A stretch of DNA of 64,000 nucleotides from DASSUW01 sp963844205. Lineage in GTDB: Bacteria; Actinomycetota; Thermoleophilia; Solirubrobacterales; Solirubrobacteraceae. A model generated the notes under the pieces. The model did no database searches and had not been told where the DNA came from. It worked only from the letters and a program-made list of their open reading frames with translations. This document shows positions 54,996 through 64,000 of this stretch, in pieces (within the stretch, counting starts at the first letter, position 1; each line of letters starts with the position of its first letter). A program made the translations under genes and the position numbers. The stretch is taken from NCBI GenBank assembly GCA_963844205.1, contig CAWJNK010000009.1:12238-76237 (forward strand), written 5' to 3'.

Positions 54996-56255
54996 ATGAG
55001 AAGTGACGATCGTGTGACGGCGCTCGCGGCGGCCGCGGCGGTCACCGTGCTGGCGACGTTCGCGGTCGGGCAGTACGAGCCGCTCGGCGTGCCCGGCGCG
55101 CTGCTGGTCGGCAACTGGGCGCCCGAGGCGCACCCGCTGCTCGTGCTCTCGATCGCCTGTTTCGCCGCCGCGGTGGCGCTCGCGCCCCGGCTGCTCTCCC
55201 TGCCCGGCCCCGCGTTCGCCGCTGCGACGTTCGCGCTCACGCTCGTGCTGCGGCTCGTGCTCGCCGCCGGGAGCGGCGGCACCGCCCAGTGGAGCCACGT
55301 CTTCGAGGAGACCTCGTTCGAGGGCCCGAACGAGTACCTGCCCGCGCTCGGCGCGCTCGACTTCGGCGCCGGCTTCTTCGTCGACCGCTTCGCAGAGCTC
55401 GTCCCGTCGCTGCCCGTGCACGCGGCGGGTCACCCGCCGGGCCTGCTGCTCGTCCTCCACCTCCTGGGCATCGACTCGCCCGCCGGGATGGCTGCGCTGT
55501 GCATCGGGGCCGGCGCGCTCAGCGCGCCGCTCGGCTTTCTGCTCGCTCGGCAGGTGCTCGACGAGCGGCCGGCGCGAGTGGCCGCGCTGCTGCTCGCGAT
55601 GGCGCCGGGGGCGCTGCTGTTCGGCGCCACCTCGGCGGACGCGGTCTACCTCACGATCGGGCTGCTCGCCGCCTGGCCGCTCGCCGCCCGGTCGTGGACG
55701 ACGCGCGCCGCGGGCGCGGTGGTGCTCGCGGCCGGCTCGTTCTTCGCGTGGTCGCTGCTCGCGGTCGGCGCCTGGGCCGCGATCCTCACCCTCCGGCGCG
55801 AAGGGCTGCGCCCGGCGCTGGCGCTGAGCGCGCTGTGTGCCGTCGCGCTGCTCGCGTTCCACGCGCTGCTGCACGCCGCCACGGGGTTCGACCCGATCGG
55901 CACGCTGCGCTCGACGGAGGAGGTCTACCGCGCCGGGATCGCGTCGACCCGCCCGTACTGGTTCTGGCTCTTCGGCTCGCCGGTCGCCTTCCTCGTCGTC
56001 CTCGGAGTTCCGCTGAGCTGGCTCGCGCTGCGCGCCCTGGCCCGCGGCCACGCACCGGCGGTGGCCATCTTCACCGTGATCGCCGTAGCCGCCGTCCTCG
56101 GCTTCACGAAGGCGGAGACCGAGCGGATCTGGCTCTTCCTCGCGCCGTTCGTGTGCCTCGCGGCGGCGGTCGAGGACACGCCGTTGCGCCCGCTGCTCGC
56201 CGCGCTCGCCGTCCAGGCGCTGCTCTATGAGCTCGCGTTCGACACCGTGTGGTGA
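54996..56255 (+). CDS. Polytopic membrane protein, GT-C glycosyltransferase-like
   Basis: 419 residues with about ten spans. An acidic loop after the first spans (SFEGPNEYLPALGALDF) and VHAAGHPPGLLLVLHLLG resemble the catalytic loop and HPPG motif of GT-C type mannosyl/arabinosyltransferases that use polyprenyl-phosphate sugars. I prefer ATG 54996 because GGTGAG is 7 nt upstream; ATG 54990 overlaps the divergent start. No soluble domain. Confidence 0.75.
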   Translation: MRSDDRVTALAAAAAVTVLATFAVGQYEPLGVPGALLVGNWAPEAHPLLVLSIACFAAAVALAPRLLSLPGPAFAAATFALTLVLRLVLAAGSGGTAQWSHVFEETSFEGPNEYLPALGALDFGAGFFVDRFAELVPSLPVHAAGHPPGLLLVLHLLGIDSPAGMAALCIGAGALSAPLGFLLARQVLDERPARVAALLLAMAPGALLFGATSADAVYLTIGLLAAWPLAARSWTTRAAGAVVLAAGSFFAWSLLAVGAWAAILTLRREGLRPALALSALCAVALLAFHALLHAATGFDPIGTLRSTEEVYRAGIASTRPYWFWLFGSPVAFLVVLGVPLSWLALRALARGHAPAVAIFTVIAVAAVLGFTKAETERIWLFLAPFVCLAAAVEDTPLRPLLAALAVQALLYELAFDTVW

Positions 56256-56298
56256 CAACCCTCGCGCGTGCGCGTCCGTAGCCCGTACCGTGAGCGCG

Positions 56299-56964
56299 AT
56301 GGCGACGGTTGAGGCCCGCGGGCTCGTCAAGACGTACGGCGACGGCCGCGCCGCCCGGCGCGTGCTCGACGGCGCCGACCTGACGGTCGAGGCCGGCGAG
56401 GTCGTGGCCATCCTCGGGCGGTCCGGCTCGGGCAAGTCGACCCTGCTGCACCTGCTGGGTGGGCTGGACCGGCCCGAAGAGGGCACGATCGAGGTCGCCG
56501 GCGAGCCGGTCACCGGGGCCGGCGAGCGCGAGCTGAGCGCGCTGCGACGGCGGCGGATCGGCTTCGTCTTCCAGTTCTTCCACCTGCTCCCCGAGCTGTC
56601 CGGCGAGGCGAACGTGCTGCTCGCCAGCCGCGTGCGCGGCGCCCACCCCGACGCCGCGGCCCGCGGGCGCGAGCTCGTCGACCGACTCGGGCTGCGACAG
56701 GTCGCGGACACCCTCCCACGCCACCTGTCCGGCGGTGAGCAGCAGCGATTCGCGATCGCGCGCGCGATGGTCAACGACCCGGCGCTCCTGCTCGCCGACG
56801 AGCCGACGGGCAACCTCGACGTCGAGGCCGGCGCCGACGTCCTGCGGCTACTGCGGGCCGGCGCCGCCGAGGGACGGGCGGTCGTGCTCGTCACGCACGA
56901 GAACGCGGCGGCCGAGATCGCCGATCGCGTGCTGACGCTGCGCGACGGGAGGCTCGTCGCGTGA
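56299..56964 (+). CDS. ABC transporter ATPase of the LolD/MacB/FtsE type
   Basis: 221 residues. Walker A GRSGSGKST near 44-52, Q-loop FQFFHLLPELS, signature LSGGEQQRFAIARA, Walker B LLLADEPTGNLD and the H-loop VTHEN are all present. ATG 56299 gives the family length. It overlaps the FtsX-type permease start (GTGA) and powers that permease, which in this family handles lipids, lipoproteins or peptides at the outer face of the membrane. Confidence 0.94.
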   Translation: MATVEARGLVKTYGDGRAARRVLDGADLTVEAGEVVAILGRSGSGKSTLLHLLGGLDRPEEGTIEVAGEPVTGAGERELSALRRRRIGFVFQFFHLLPELSGEANVLLASRVRGAHPDAAARGRELVDRLGLRQVADTLPRHLSGGEQQRFAIARAMVNDPALLLADEPTGNLDVEAGADVLRLLRAGAAEGRAVVLVTHENAAAEIADRVLTLRDGRLVA

Positions 56965-59159
56965 TCGCACGGGCACGTCGCTCCCGCACGATGCTGGCGG
57001 CCACCGGCGTGCTCGCCGCCTCGCTGGTGGTGGGGACCGCGACGACAGTCGGGTACGGGCTCGCGACCGGCTTCGAGCGCTCCGCCGCGAAGGCCGACCT
57101 GCCGGACGTGATCGCGCGCTTCGACCCCGAGGGCCGGGAGACGCTCGACGAGCGCGTGCGCGCGCTCCCGAACCTGGCGGCGCGCTCATACCGGTTCGAG
57201 CGCAACAACGTGCGGCTGTCCGCCAACGGGCGCCACACGCATCGCGGCGCCATGCACGTGATCCTGGGCGGTCGCCGGGGCTACCTCGTCACCGAGGGCC
57301 GCGACCTGTCCGGCCGTCCCGACGACGTGGTCGTCGAGCAGGGCCTCGCGCGCGAATGGGGGCTCGAGGTCGGCGACCGGATCGACGCCGGGCGCCGCGA
57401 CGACGCACGCATCGTCGGCATCGCGGTGTCGCCGGACAACGTCGCGTTCCCGCTGGCGCGCGCCGCGCGCGTCTACGTGAGCGAGCGGATCGCGGGATCC
57501 GATCCGGCGAACGTGGCGCTGCTGTGGCTGAACGACCGGTCGAAGGCGGACGTGACGCTGACCCAGGCGCGCGCCGTCTCGTTCGGGCTCGGGCGGCTCG
57601 AGTTCGTCACGCGCGAGGGCGTCCGGGTGCTGCTCGGCCAGGCGGCCGGGATCGTGATCTCGCTGCTGGTCGCGTTCTCGCTGGTCGCGCTCGTCGCCGC
57701 CGGGACGATGCTCGCCGCCGGCGCGCACGCCGACGTCCAGCGCCGGCTCGGCGCGTTCGGCGTCCAGCGCGCGCTCGGCTTCTCGCCCGCGCGGATCGCC
57801 GCCCAGCAGGCGACCGAAGCGGCGCTCGTGGCCGTGCCCGCGGCGACGGTGGGGATCGCGCTCGGGGCACTCGCCGTCGCCGCGCCCGCGGCGGCGCTGC
57901 TCGCGGCGCTCAACGAGCTGCCGCCGGGCTGGGCGCTCCTCGGGCCGCTGGCGGCAGGCCTCGCGGCGGTCACCGCGATCGTCGTCGCGGCGGCGACGTG
58001 GCCGGCGTGGCGGGCCGCGCGGCGACCGCCGGTCGAGATCCTGCGCGGCGGCGCGATCGCCGTGCCTCGGCACGCGGCCTCGGGCGGCCTTGCGGCGCTC
58101 GGCGCGCGGTTCGCGACCGCGGCCCGCGCGCGCTGGGTCGCCGCGGTCGCGACGATCGCCGTCTGCGCCGGCGTCGTGACGCTCATGCTCGCGCTCGCGT
58201 CGCTGCTCGAGCGGCTGCGCGACGACCCCGGGACCGTCGGCAAGCGCTACCAGCTCACCGCGGCGCTCGGCGCGTCGTCCGCCGGCGACGTCCGGGCGAT
58301 CCCCGGCGTGGCCGACGTGGCGCCGCGCTACACGGTCGACGCGGCCGACTCGTTCCGGCTCGACAAGCCGTTCCGGCTCGTGGCCTACCCGGGCGACCAC
58401 ACGCGGTTCGAAGCGCCGCCGCTCGCGGCCGGCCGGCGACTCGCGAGCGCGGACGAGGTCGAGGTGGGCGTCGGGCTCGCCGACGCGCTCGGCCTGAGGC
58501 CGGGGTCCGCGCTCGCCGCCCAGCTCCCGACCGGCGAGGAGGTGCGCCTGCGCGTCGCCGGCGTCGTGCGGGCGCTGGAGAACGGCGGGCGGATCGCGTG
58601 GGCGCGGCCCGACCGGCTCAGCGGCCTCGAGGCGTCGCTGGCCGTGCGGCTCGAGGGCGGCGCGGACCGCGCGGAGGTCGGGCGGTCGCTGGAGGCGCTC
58701 GGGGCGCCGCCGCAGGAGGTCGGCGGCGCGAGCACGCGCAACGCCGCGTTCCTCGGCGTGCTCGCCGCGGTGCTGCGCGGCGTCGGGCTCGCGGTGGGGC
58801 TCGTGTGCCTCTACGCGCTCGTGCAGGCGCTGGCGACGACCGCCCGCGAGCGCCGCGACGCGGTCGCGCTGCTGCGCGCCTGCGGCGGCGACGCGCAGAC
58901 CGTCGCGCGCGTGCTCGGCGGCGCGGCGGCCGTGGTCGCGCTCCCGGGCGCGCTGCTCGGCGTGGCGCTCGAGCTGACGGTGCTCGGGCCCGTCGTCGCA
59001 CGGCTCGCGGCCGGGTTCGCCGACCTGCCGATCGCACCGAGCGCCGGCCAGGTCGCGCTCGTCGTCGCCGGCCTGTCCGTCCTGGCGGCCGCCGCGACCG
59101 CGCTCGTGGCCCGTCGCGTGCTGAGGGAGCCGGTGATCGCCGGCCTGCGCGAGGAATGA
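56961..59159 (+). CDS. FtsX/MacB-type ABC permease
   Basis: 732 residues. One N-terminal span, a periplasmic core domain (about 40-220), three spans, a second core and then three or four more spans: the duplicated FtsX layout of export or mechanotransmission permeases. GVQRALGFSPARIAAQQATEA (shortened: RALGFSPARIA) and LRACGGDAQTVARVL are the coupling regions after spans. GTG start overlaps the ATPase stop, and the stop overlaps the phosphoesterase ATG. Confidence 0.9.
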   Translation: MIARARRSRTMLAATGVLAASLVVGTATTVGYGLATGFERSAAKADLPDVIARFDPEGRETLDERVRALPNLAARSYRFERNNVRLSANGRHTHRGAMHVILGGRRGYLVTEGRDLSGRPDDVVVEQGLAREWGLEVGDRIDAGRRDDARIVGIAVSPDNVAFPLARAARVYVSERIAGSDPANVALLWLNDRSKADVTLTQARAVSFGLGRLEFVTREGVRVLLGQAAGIVISLLVAFSLVALVAAGTMLAAGAHADVQRRLGAFGVQRALGFSPARIAAQQATEAALVAVPAATVGIALGALAVAAPAAALLAALNELPPGWALLGPLAAGLAAVTAIVVAAATWPAWRAARRPPVEILRGGAIAVPRHAASGGLAALGARFATAARARWVAAVATIAVCAGVVTLMLALASLLERLRDDPGTVGKRYQLTAALGASSAGDVRAIPGVADVAPRYTVDAADSFRLDKPFRLVAYPGDHTRFEAPPLAAGRRLASADEVEVGVGLADALGLRPGSALAAQLPTGEEVRLRVAGVVRALENGGRIAWARPDRLSGLEASLAVRLEGGADRAEVGRSLEALGAPPQEVGGASTRNAAFLGVLAAVLRGVGLAVGLVCLYALVQALATTARERRDAVALLRACGGDAQTVARVLGGAAAVVALPGALLGVALELTVLGPVVARLAAGFADLPIAPSAGQVALVVAGLSVLAAAATALVARRVLREPVIAGLREE

Positions 59160-60559
59160 GGCGCCTCGCGCTGATCCTGATGGTCGTCGTGGCGGGCTGC
59201 GGCGGCGACGAGCCCGCGCGCACGGCGCCGGCGACCTCGACGCTCGACGCCACGCTCGTCGACCGCGACGGCGACGGCTTCCTCGAGCGCGGGCCCGGCG
59301 AGCCGCTGACCGGGCCGCAGGGCGGGCGCGTGCTCGCGACGTTCGGCCAGATCACCGACGCGCACGTGCGCGACGAGGAGTCGCCGGCACGCGTGCCGTT
59401 CCTCGACCGCCTCGGCGCGCCGCTGAACTCGACGTTCCGCCCGCAGGAGGCGTTCTCGGCCCAGGTCCTCGACGCCGCCGTTCGCGCGCTCGCGCGCGAG
59501 CGCCCGCAGGCGCTGGTGGTCACCGGCGACCTCGTCGACTCCGCGCAAGAGAACGAGCTCGACCAAGCGCTCGCCGTGCTCGCCGGCGACGTCGTCGACC
59601 CCGACAGCGGCGGCCCCGGCTACGACGGCGTGCAGGCCGCGTCCAACCCCGATCCCTTCTACTTCCGGCCCGACAACGACGCGCCGCGCCACCCGGGCGC
59701 GCTCGCCGCCGCCCAGCGCCGCTTCCGCGCCGCCGGCCTCGACGCGCCTTGGTACCCCGCAGTCGGCAACCACGACGTGCTCGTGCAGGGCGAGGTGCCG
59801 GCGACCGAGGCAATCGAGCAGGTGGCCACCGGCGACCGGCTGGTGACGGGCCTCGACCCGTCGTTCCAGCCCACCACGCTCGCCGAGGAGGACGCGCCCG
59901 CGGCCGTGAACGCGCTGCTCACGCAGGGCGAGGTGTTCGGCCGCGCCGAGACGGTTCCGGCCGACACCACACGCCGCCACCTCGAGCCCGCCGAGCTGGT
60001 CGATCGGCTCGCGGCGGCAGCTGGCGTCCGGCCCGCCTCGCCGGGCCGGCTCGACTACGTCTTCGAGCTCGCGCCCGGCGTGCGCGGCGTCGTGCTCGAC
60101 ACCGCCGACCGCGGCGGCGGCTCGCGCGGCGTCGTGACCGCGGAGCAGGTGGCCTGGCTCCGACGGCAGCTCACCGGCGACTGGCTGGTGGTCTTCGCCC
60201 ACAACCCGCTCGAGGCTTCCGATGGCGGCGAGGCCGCGCTCGCCGTGCTCGACGCCGCGCCGCGCATGGTGGCCGTCGTCTCCGGGAACCGCCACCGGAA
60301 CACGATCGAGCCGCGCGACGACTATTGGCTCGTCGGCACCGCCTCGCTGGCCGACTTCCCGCAGCAGGCGCGGATGTTCCGCCTGCGCAAGGCGCCGGGC
60401 GGCGCGGTGCTCGAAACGTGGATGGTCGACCACGACGGCCGCGGCCTCGCGGGGAGCGCGCGCCAGCTGGCCTACCTCGACGCCCAGGGCGGCCGGCCAC
60501 ATGGCTTCGCCGGCCGGCGCGGCGACCGCAACGCGCGCCTGCACGTGGGCGTCGGTTAG
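59156..60559 (+). CDS. Metallophosphoesterase lipoprotein (PPA1498/TIGR03767-like)
   Basis: 467 residues from ATG 59156, coupled to the FtsX gene. A short lipoprotein signal with lipobox VVAGC, then a calcineurin-like phosphoesterase: FGQITDAHV (DxH), VVTGDLVD (GD), PAVGNHDVL (GNHD) and AHNP. The last motif reads SGNRHRN where GHxH is usual, so one metal-ligand His is Asn (about residue 377). Secreted and lipid-anchored; the natural substrate is unknown, nucleotides or phosphodiesters being typical. Confidence 0.85.
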   Translation: MRRLALILMVVVAGCGGDEPARTAPATSTLDATLVDRDGDGFLERGPGEPLTGPQGGRVLATFGQITDAHVRDEESPARVPFLDRLGAPLNSTFRPQEAFSAQVLDAAVRALARERPQALVVTGDLVDSAQENELDQALAVLAGDVVDPDSGGPGYDGVQAASNPDPFYFRPDNDAPRHPGALAAAQRRFRAAGLDAPWYPAVGNHDVLVQGEVPATEAIEQVATGDRLVTGLDPSFQPTTLAEEDAPAAVNALLTQGEVFGRAETVPADTTRRHLEPAELVDRLAAAAGVRPASPGRLDYVFELAPGVRGVVLDTADRGGGSRGVVTAEQVAWLRRQLTGDWLVVFAHNPLEASDGGEAALAVLDAAPRMVAVVSGNRHRNTIEPRDDYWLVGTASLADFPQQARMFRLRKAPGGAVLETWMVDHDGRGLAGSARQLAYLDAQGGRPHGFAGRRGDRNARLHVGVG

Positions 60560-60705
60560 TCCGAGGCATGCCCTGATCTGTCCAACATCGTGCGCGCGCA
60601 TCCAGTCGATCGATGCGTTCGTCAGCAACGGATTCGGACGGATCTACATTCAGCGGACAAGGTCGAGGGCTGGGTCGGCCGACGACTCGGCCCACAGCGG
60701 CTGCT

Positions 60706-61010
60706 GGCAGATGTGTCCCTTCCGTGTCCCCCAGCCCCCGCGAGCGGCGCGCTAGAGCCAAAGCACCTCGGAATCAAAATCCGCGTGTCGGGGGCTCGAG
60801 TCTCTCCTCCGGCATCAGAAGTGCCTGCAAATCGGCGCTTTCTAGCTTTCTACGCACCGGGGGAAATTCCGCGTGTCCCGCGCTCGAAAGCGCTGGATTC
60901 GGCGACGCAGCGTGGTGAAGTACATGCCTCGCTGACATTATGTCCCCTCTTCTGTCCCCCGCGGCCCCGGCGACACGACAATCGCCGGGACCGCAACCCG
61001 GTCAGGCTCG
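60706..61010 (+). repeat. Dispersed repeat copy D, partly decayed
   Basis: The left end and the tRNA-like core (60768-60814) align with copies A-C, but the anticodon loop reads ATCAAAA, one stem pair is lost and the T-loop has CTCGAGT. Hairpin 1 is intact (AAGTGCC/GGCGCTT, 60819-60841), whereas the left arm of hairpin 2 is gone. The rest of the 745-bp gap between 60560 and 61305 holds only the small open frame at 61088. Confidence 0.7.
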
Positions 61011-61087
61011 AGTGTCCTCGGACGAACCTTCGGAGCGAGTCGCAACGCACTCGAGCAACCGCTCCTCTGGGGCACCTCTGCTGAGGC

Positions 61088-61288
61088 GTGTACATCAGGA
61101 CCGCCGTGCGGCCGGCTGGGAAGAGCGCCGAGCCCTGTGGTCCAGCGGGGCTCGGGATCGGCGACACGGACGTGTTCGACCTCGGCGGGATCCTCAGCGC
61201 GCTCATCGGCGTCGTCCTCGTGCTCCTCGTCGGCGGCGTCGTGATGAGGCGAGGCCGAAGTGCCAGCCGGCCCCACACGAGCACCTGA
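61088..61288 (+). CDS. Small membrane protein, perhaps a GlsB/YeaQ-type remnant
   Basis: 66 residues with one clear hydrophobic span and DVFDLGGILSALIGVVLVLL, which resembles the second half of GlsB/YeaQ/YmgE proteins (they normally have a preceding Gly-rich span). The first 30 residues are unlike that family, so this may be a truncated gene now read from a chance start. No ribosome site is evident. Confidence 0.35.
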   Translation: MYIRTAVRPAGKSAEPCGPAGLGIGDTDVFDLGGILSALIGVVLVLLVGGVVMRRGRSASRPHTST

Positions 61289-61305
61289 GGTGAGCGGCCG
61301 CCGGC

Positions 61306-62583
61306 TCAACCGGGCGGCGGAGTCGATTCGAGCTCGCCCCGGAGCCGCGTGATCCGCACGCCGTCCATCTGATCGACCGACAGCCTCACCGAGTCCACGG
61401 CGACCGCGTCGCCTGGCTGCGGACCCCGGCCGAGCACGCTGAAGACAAGCCCGGCCATGGTTCGGGCGCCGTCCTGAGGCAGCTGCGTGCCGACGGCTTC
61501 GTTGAAGTCATCGATCGTCATCGATCCCGCGACCATGAGCGTGTGGTCGTCGATGCGGGTGAGGGTGTCGTCGGGCAGGTCGTACTCACTCTCGATCTCG
61601 CCGACGATCTCCTCGAGGATGTCCTCCATCGTCACGATGCCCGCCGTCCCGCCGTACTCGTCGACGACGACCGCGAACTCCTGGCGTGCCTGGCGGAGCT
61701 CGCGCAGCAGCGCGCCGAGGTCCTTGGTCTCGGGGACGATGATCGCCGGCTTCGCGAGCGCCCCGACGGGCGACTCAGGATCGCTGCGTGCCGCCGCGAC
61801 GATCTCCTGCAGGTGCACCATGCCGACGAGGTTGTCGAGGGATCCGGCGCCGACTGGGTAGCGCGTATGCCGATGCTCGACGCTGTTCGCCAGAGCAGCG
61901 TCAACGGTGAGGCGGGCGTCAAGCCAATCGACCTCGGGCGCAGGCACCATCACGTCGGCAGCCTCGAGCCGGGCGAAGTCGAACACGTTGTGCAGCAGCT
62001 CCTCTTGGGCGCGGGGAATCACGCCGGAACCCTCGGCCTCGTCGACGAGCGCGCGCAGCTCCTCCGGCGAGCGGATGGTGTCTCCCGCGATCACCTCACC
62101 TACGCCGAACGGGCGTAGCAGGTTCTGTGCGGATGCCTCGAGCACCCAGACGACGGGCCGCAGCACTTTCGAGATCAGCTCGATCGGACGGGCGACGATC
62201 ATCGCGAGTGTTTCCGCACGATCGAGCGTGAGGGCCTTGGGAACGAGCTCGCCGAGAACGACGCTCAGGTAGGTGATCGCGGCGAAGGAGAGCACGAAGG
62301 CCAGCCCGCTCGGGATGGCGTCGCCGAGCAGGTCCCGCACCAACGACTCGCCGACCGCACCAGTCAGGATTCCGATCGCGGTGATCCCCACCTGGACCGT
62401 TGAGATCACCCGCACAGGGTCGCCCATGAGCCGCAGCGCCGCCCGCGCACGCGCGGACCCGGCGTCGGCGCGTGCGGCCAACGCTGAGCGGCGTGCGGTC
62501 ACCACCGCGTACTCGCCGATCACGAAGAACGCGTTGCCGGCGACCAGCGCCAGCACGGCGAGCACGCGCAGGAGGTCGCTCAT
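61306..62583 (-). CDS. CNNM/HlyC-CorC family membrane protein (hemolysin-like)
   Basis: 425 residues. An N-terminal DUF21/CNNM membrane domain with three spans plus a re-entrant helix (FFVIGEYAVVTARRSAL and VLGELVPKALTLDRAE) is followed by a CBS pair (about 205-330, with TRYPVGAGSLDNLVGMVHL and VVVDEYGGTAGIVTMEDILEE, quoted in part) and a CorC_HlyC C-terminal domain. Members are linked to Mg2+ or Na+/Mg2+ transport. No operon partner is evident; the next gene upstream is 190 bp away. Confidence 0.9.
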   Translation of the reverse strand: MSDLLRVLAVLALVAGNAFFVIGEYAVVTARRSALAARADAGSARARAALRLMGDPVRVISTVQVGITAIGILTGAVGESLVRDLLGDAIPSGLAFVLSFAAITYLSVVLGELVPKALTLDRAETLAMIVARPIELISKVLRPVVWVLEASAQNLLRPFGVGEVIAGDTIRSPEELRALVDEAEGSGVIPRAQEELLHNVFDFARLEAADVMVPAPEVDWLDARLTVDAALANSVEHRHTRYPVGAGSLDNLVGMVHLQEIVAAARSDPESPVGALAKPAIIVPETKDLGALLRELRQARQEFAVVVDEYGGTAGIVTMEDILEEIVGEIESEYDLPDDTLTRIDDHTLMVAGSMTIDDFNEAVGTQLPQDGARTMAGLVFSVLGRGPQPGDAVAVDSVRLSVDQMDGVRITRLRGELESTPPPG

Positions 62584-62773
62584 CCTGCTGTCAGCCTAGA
62601 AGCGCTCCGTCGCCCGCGCACGGGCGTTGCCGGCAGCGGCACCGCCTCCGGAGCTGGCCGCACAGCGCGTTGCGGGCGCCCGTCGAGATGGCCGCGAGGT
62701 GGACGGAGCGATTCCTGATCACGCGCGAGTTCACGCCGGTGATGCCCGGCGTCTGCGCCCCAGGCACCGGTGA

Positions 62774-63244
62774 TCACGGGGAGTCGTCGCCGAGGAACCG
62801 TTGCGCGACAGCGGCGAAGAAGTCGGCGCGTGTGATGACTCCGAGGATGCGTTTGTGCTCGACGACCGGGACGATCAGGACTCGGTGGTGGATGAAGATC
62901 TCGGCGAGGCCGATGTCGGAGAAGTCGGGCCCGACGTCGATGTGCTCGGTGTTCATGTGTCGTGACACCGGATCGGTGCGGCAGCTCTGGCGGCGCTCGA
63001 GGACGGCGTCGATCGACTTCGGGACGAAGGCGGCGTGCTTGAGGCTGCCTACGTAGCCGGGAAACAGGGCGGTGATGAACTCGCGCTCGCCGAATATGCC
63101 CGAGAAGTGCTGCTCGTCGTCGACGACCGGGACGGCGGGGAGCTTCGAGGAGAGCAGTACTGGCACGGCGGCTTGGATGGTGGAGCTTTCTGCGATGACG
63201 GGGGCGTCGCGGTGGACGAGGTCGGCGATCGTTCGCGGGCCCAT
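62774..63244 (-). CDS. Tandem CBS-domain protein
   Basis: 156 residues from ATG 63244: two CBS motifs (LPAVPVVDDEQHFSGIFGER near 35-54 and VLIVPVVEHKRILGVITRAD near 121-140). Likely binds an adenosine nucleotide or similar ligand. The ATG overlaps the stop of the permease gene by one base, so it is probably a regulatory subunit or sensor for that permease. Confidence 0.88.
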   Translation of the reverse strand: MGPRTIADLVHRDAPVIAESSTIQAAVPVLLSSKLPAVPVVDDEQHFSGIFGEREFITALFPGYVGSLKHAAFVPKSIDAVLERRQSCRTDPVSRHMNTEHIDVGPDFSDIGLAEIFIHHRVLIVPVVEHKRILGVITRADFFAAVAQRFLGDDSP

Positions 63245-64000
63245 CAGGCGTACCTCATGAGGATGTAGGCGGTGGCCAGGAGCATCGAGATCAAGGTCGC
63301 GGGGACGCCGACCTTGAGGAACTCGACGAAGCGGATCGGTCGACCGCTGCGTTCGGCCATGCCGGCGGCGGCGACGTTCGCGGCGGCGGCGACGAGGGTG
63401 AAGTTGCCGCCGAAGCAGGCGCCGAGCGCGAGCGACCACCAGTAGGCGTCGTCCATCGTTTCGCCTTGGAGCTCTTCGACGACGGGGATCATCGTGGCGG
63501 TGAACGGGATGTTGTCGACGATGCCCGAGGCGATCGCCGAGACCCAGGCGATGCCCATCAGCTCGGCGGTGCGATCGCCACCGGTGACCTCGGCGACGCC
63601 GTCGGCGATCTCGCCGATCGCGCCGGTCTCTTCGAGCGCGCCGACCATGACGAACAGGCCTATGAAGAAGAACAGCGTAGGCCACTCGATGCCTGCCAGC
63701 GCGGACTCGAGCGGTTGGGTGGTTACGAGCAGGAGCACGGTCGCGCCGAGCATCGCGACGGTCGCGGGCTCCAGGTGCAGCGGCTTGTGGACGAAGAACA
63801 GCAGGATCGTCCCGACGAGCACAGGCAGCGCGCGCTTGAGCTCCTCGGGATCCTCGATCGAGCGGGCGGCGTCGAGCTCCATGATCCGGGCGCGCGCATC
63901 CGGGTGGATCTGCAGGCGAGCGCGGAACCAGAGGTACAGCGTTCCGGTGACGACGACGAACGTCATGGCCGCGATCGGCGCGAGGTTGGTCAGAAACTCG
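63244..64000 (-). CDS. SLC13/ArsB/NhaD-type anion or Na+/H+ permease, N-terminus outside window
   Basis: The frame is open to base 64000, so only the C-terminal 251 residues are seen. Six or more spans; the ion-transporter superfamily patches GIVDNIPFTATMIPVVEEL (shortened: GIVDNIPFTAT) and GACFGGNFTLVAAAANV are the helix-break regions that bind ion and substrate. The first segments may belong to the middle of a protein of about 430-450 residues. Coupled to the CBS gene. Substrate undetermined: dicarboxylate, arsenite or sodium. Confidence 0.88.
   Translation of the reverse strand, partial: EFLTNLAPIAAMTFVVVTGTLYLWFRARLQIHPDARARIMELDAARSIEDPEELKRALPVLVGTILLFFVHKPLHLEPATVAMLGATVLLLVTTQPLESALAGIEWPTLFFFIGLFVMVGALEETGAIGEIADGVAEVTGGDRTAELMGIAWVSAIASGIVDNIPFTATMIPVVEELQGETMDDAYWWSLALGACFGGNFTLVAAAANVAAAGMAERSGRPIRFVEFLKVGVPATLISMLLATAYILMRYA

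Overview
The window is very GC-rich DNA with dense gene packing, many GTG starts and four-base ATGA/GTGA gene overlaps. Its gene content (MMPL transporters, FtsX/ABC, NhaA-DsbA fusion, lipoproteins, LtrA and GntR/FCD types) suggests a high-GC actinobacterium. A soil Thermoleophilia-like lineage (Solirubrobacter/Conexibacter type) is my guess; no rRNA or other phylogenetic marker is present to prove it.

Layout. 1-9.4 kb: a carbohydrate ABC importer operon on the minus strand (binding protein, two permeases, ATPase running off the left edge) diverges from a plus-strand catabolic operon (aldehyde dehydrogenase, DJ-1/PfpI protein, alpha/beta hydrolase, iron alcohol dehydrogenase). A GntR/FCD regulator coupled to a HAD-like protein that has lost its nucleophile faces the end of that operon. 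9.4-21 kb: an accessory stretch with a P450 remnant, two MMPL exporters, an IS1182-type element with inverted repeats, an IS110-type element carrying a candidate guide RNA, an IS3 scar in a UspA gene, and a 98-nt hairpin. 21-36.3 kb: one translationally coupled five-gene operon of unusually large proteins (PhoD-like phosphatase, DUF6603-type protein, and three large proteins I do not recognise). This is the best candidate for an undescribed system. 36.3-46.2 kb: a gene graveyard (two broken copies of a GDPD gene around a poly-G tract that looks like an assembly fault, LtrA, luciferase-like and IS21 remnants) with a few intact genes: a quinone reductase, an NhaA-DsbA fusion, and a protein with an N-terminal LQxxAGN motif like that of contractile-injection-system cargo. 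46.2-60.6 kb: ordinary well-ordered operons: MarR plus SRPBCC; a response regulator, histidine kinase and epimerase; glycosyltransferases, a methyltransferase and a membrane-anchored molybdopterin oxidoreductase; then a GT-C-like protein, ABC/FtsX and a metallophosphoesterase. 61.3-64 kb: CNNM/CorC-type protein, CBS protein and an SLC13/ArsB-type permease running off the right edge.

Threaded through 9.9-61 kb are five same-orientation copies (A-E) of a dispersed repeat. It contains a tRNA 3'-half-like segment with a CAT-type anticodon loop, followed by two hairpins whose stems covary or wobble between copies. Copy B has been split by the IS110 element exactly inside a 14-bp palindrome. The copies could be scars of integrative elements or a mobile structured RNA; no integrase gene is visible in the window.
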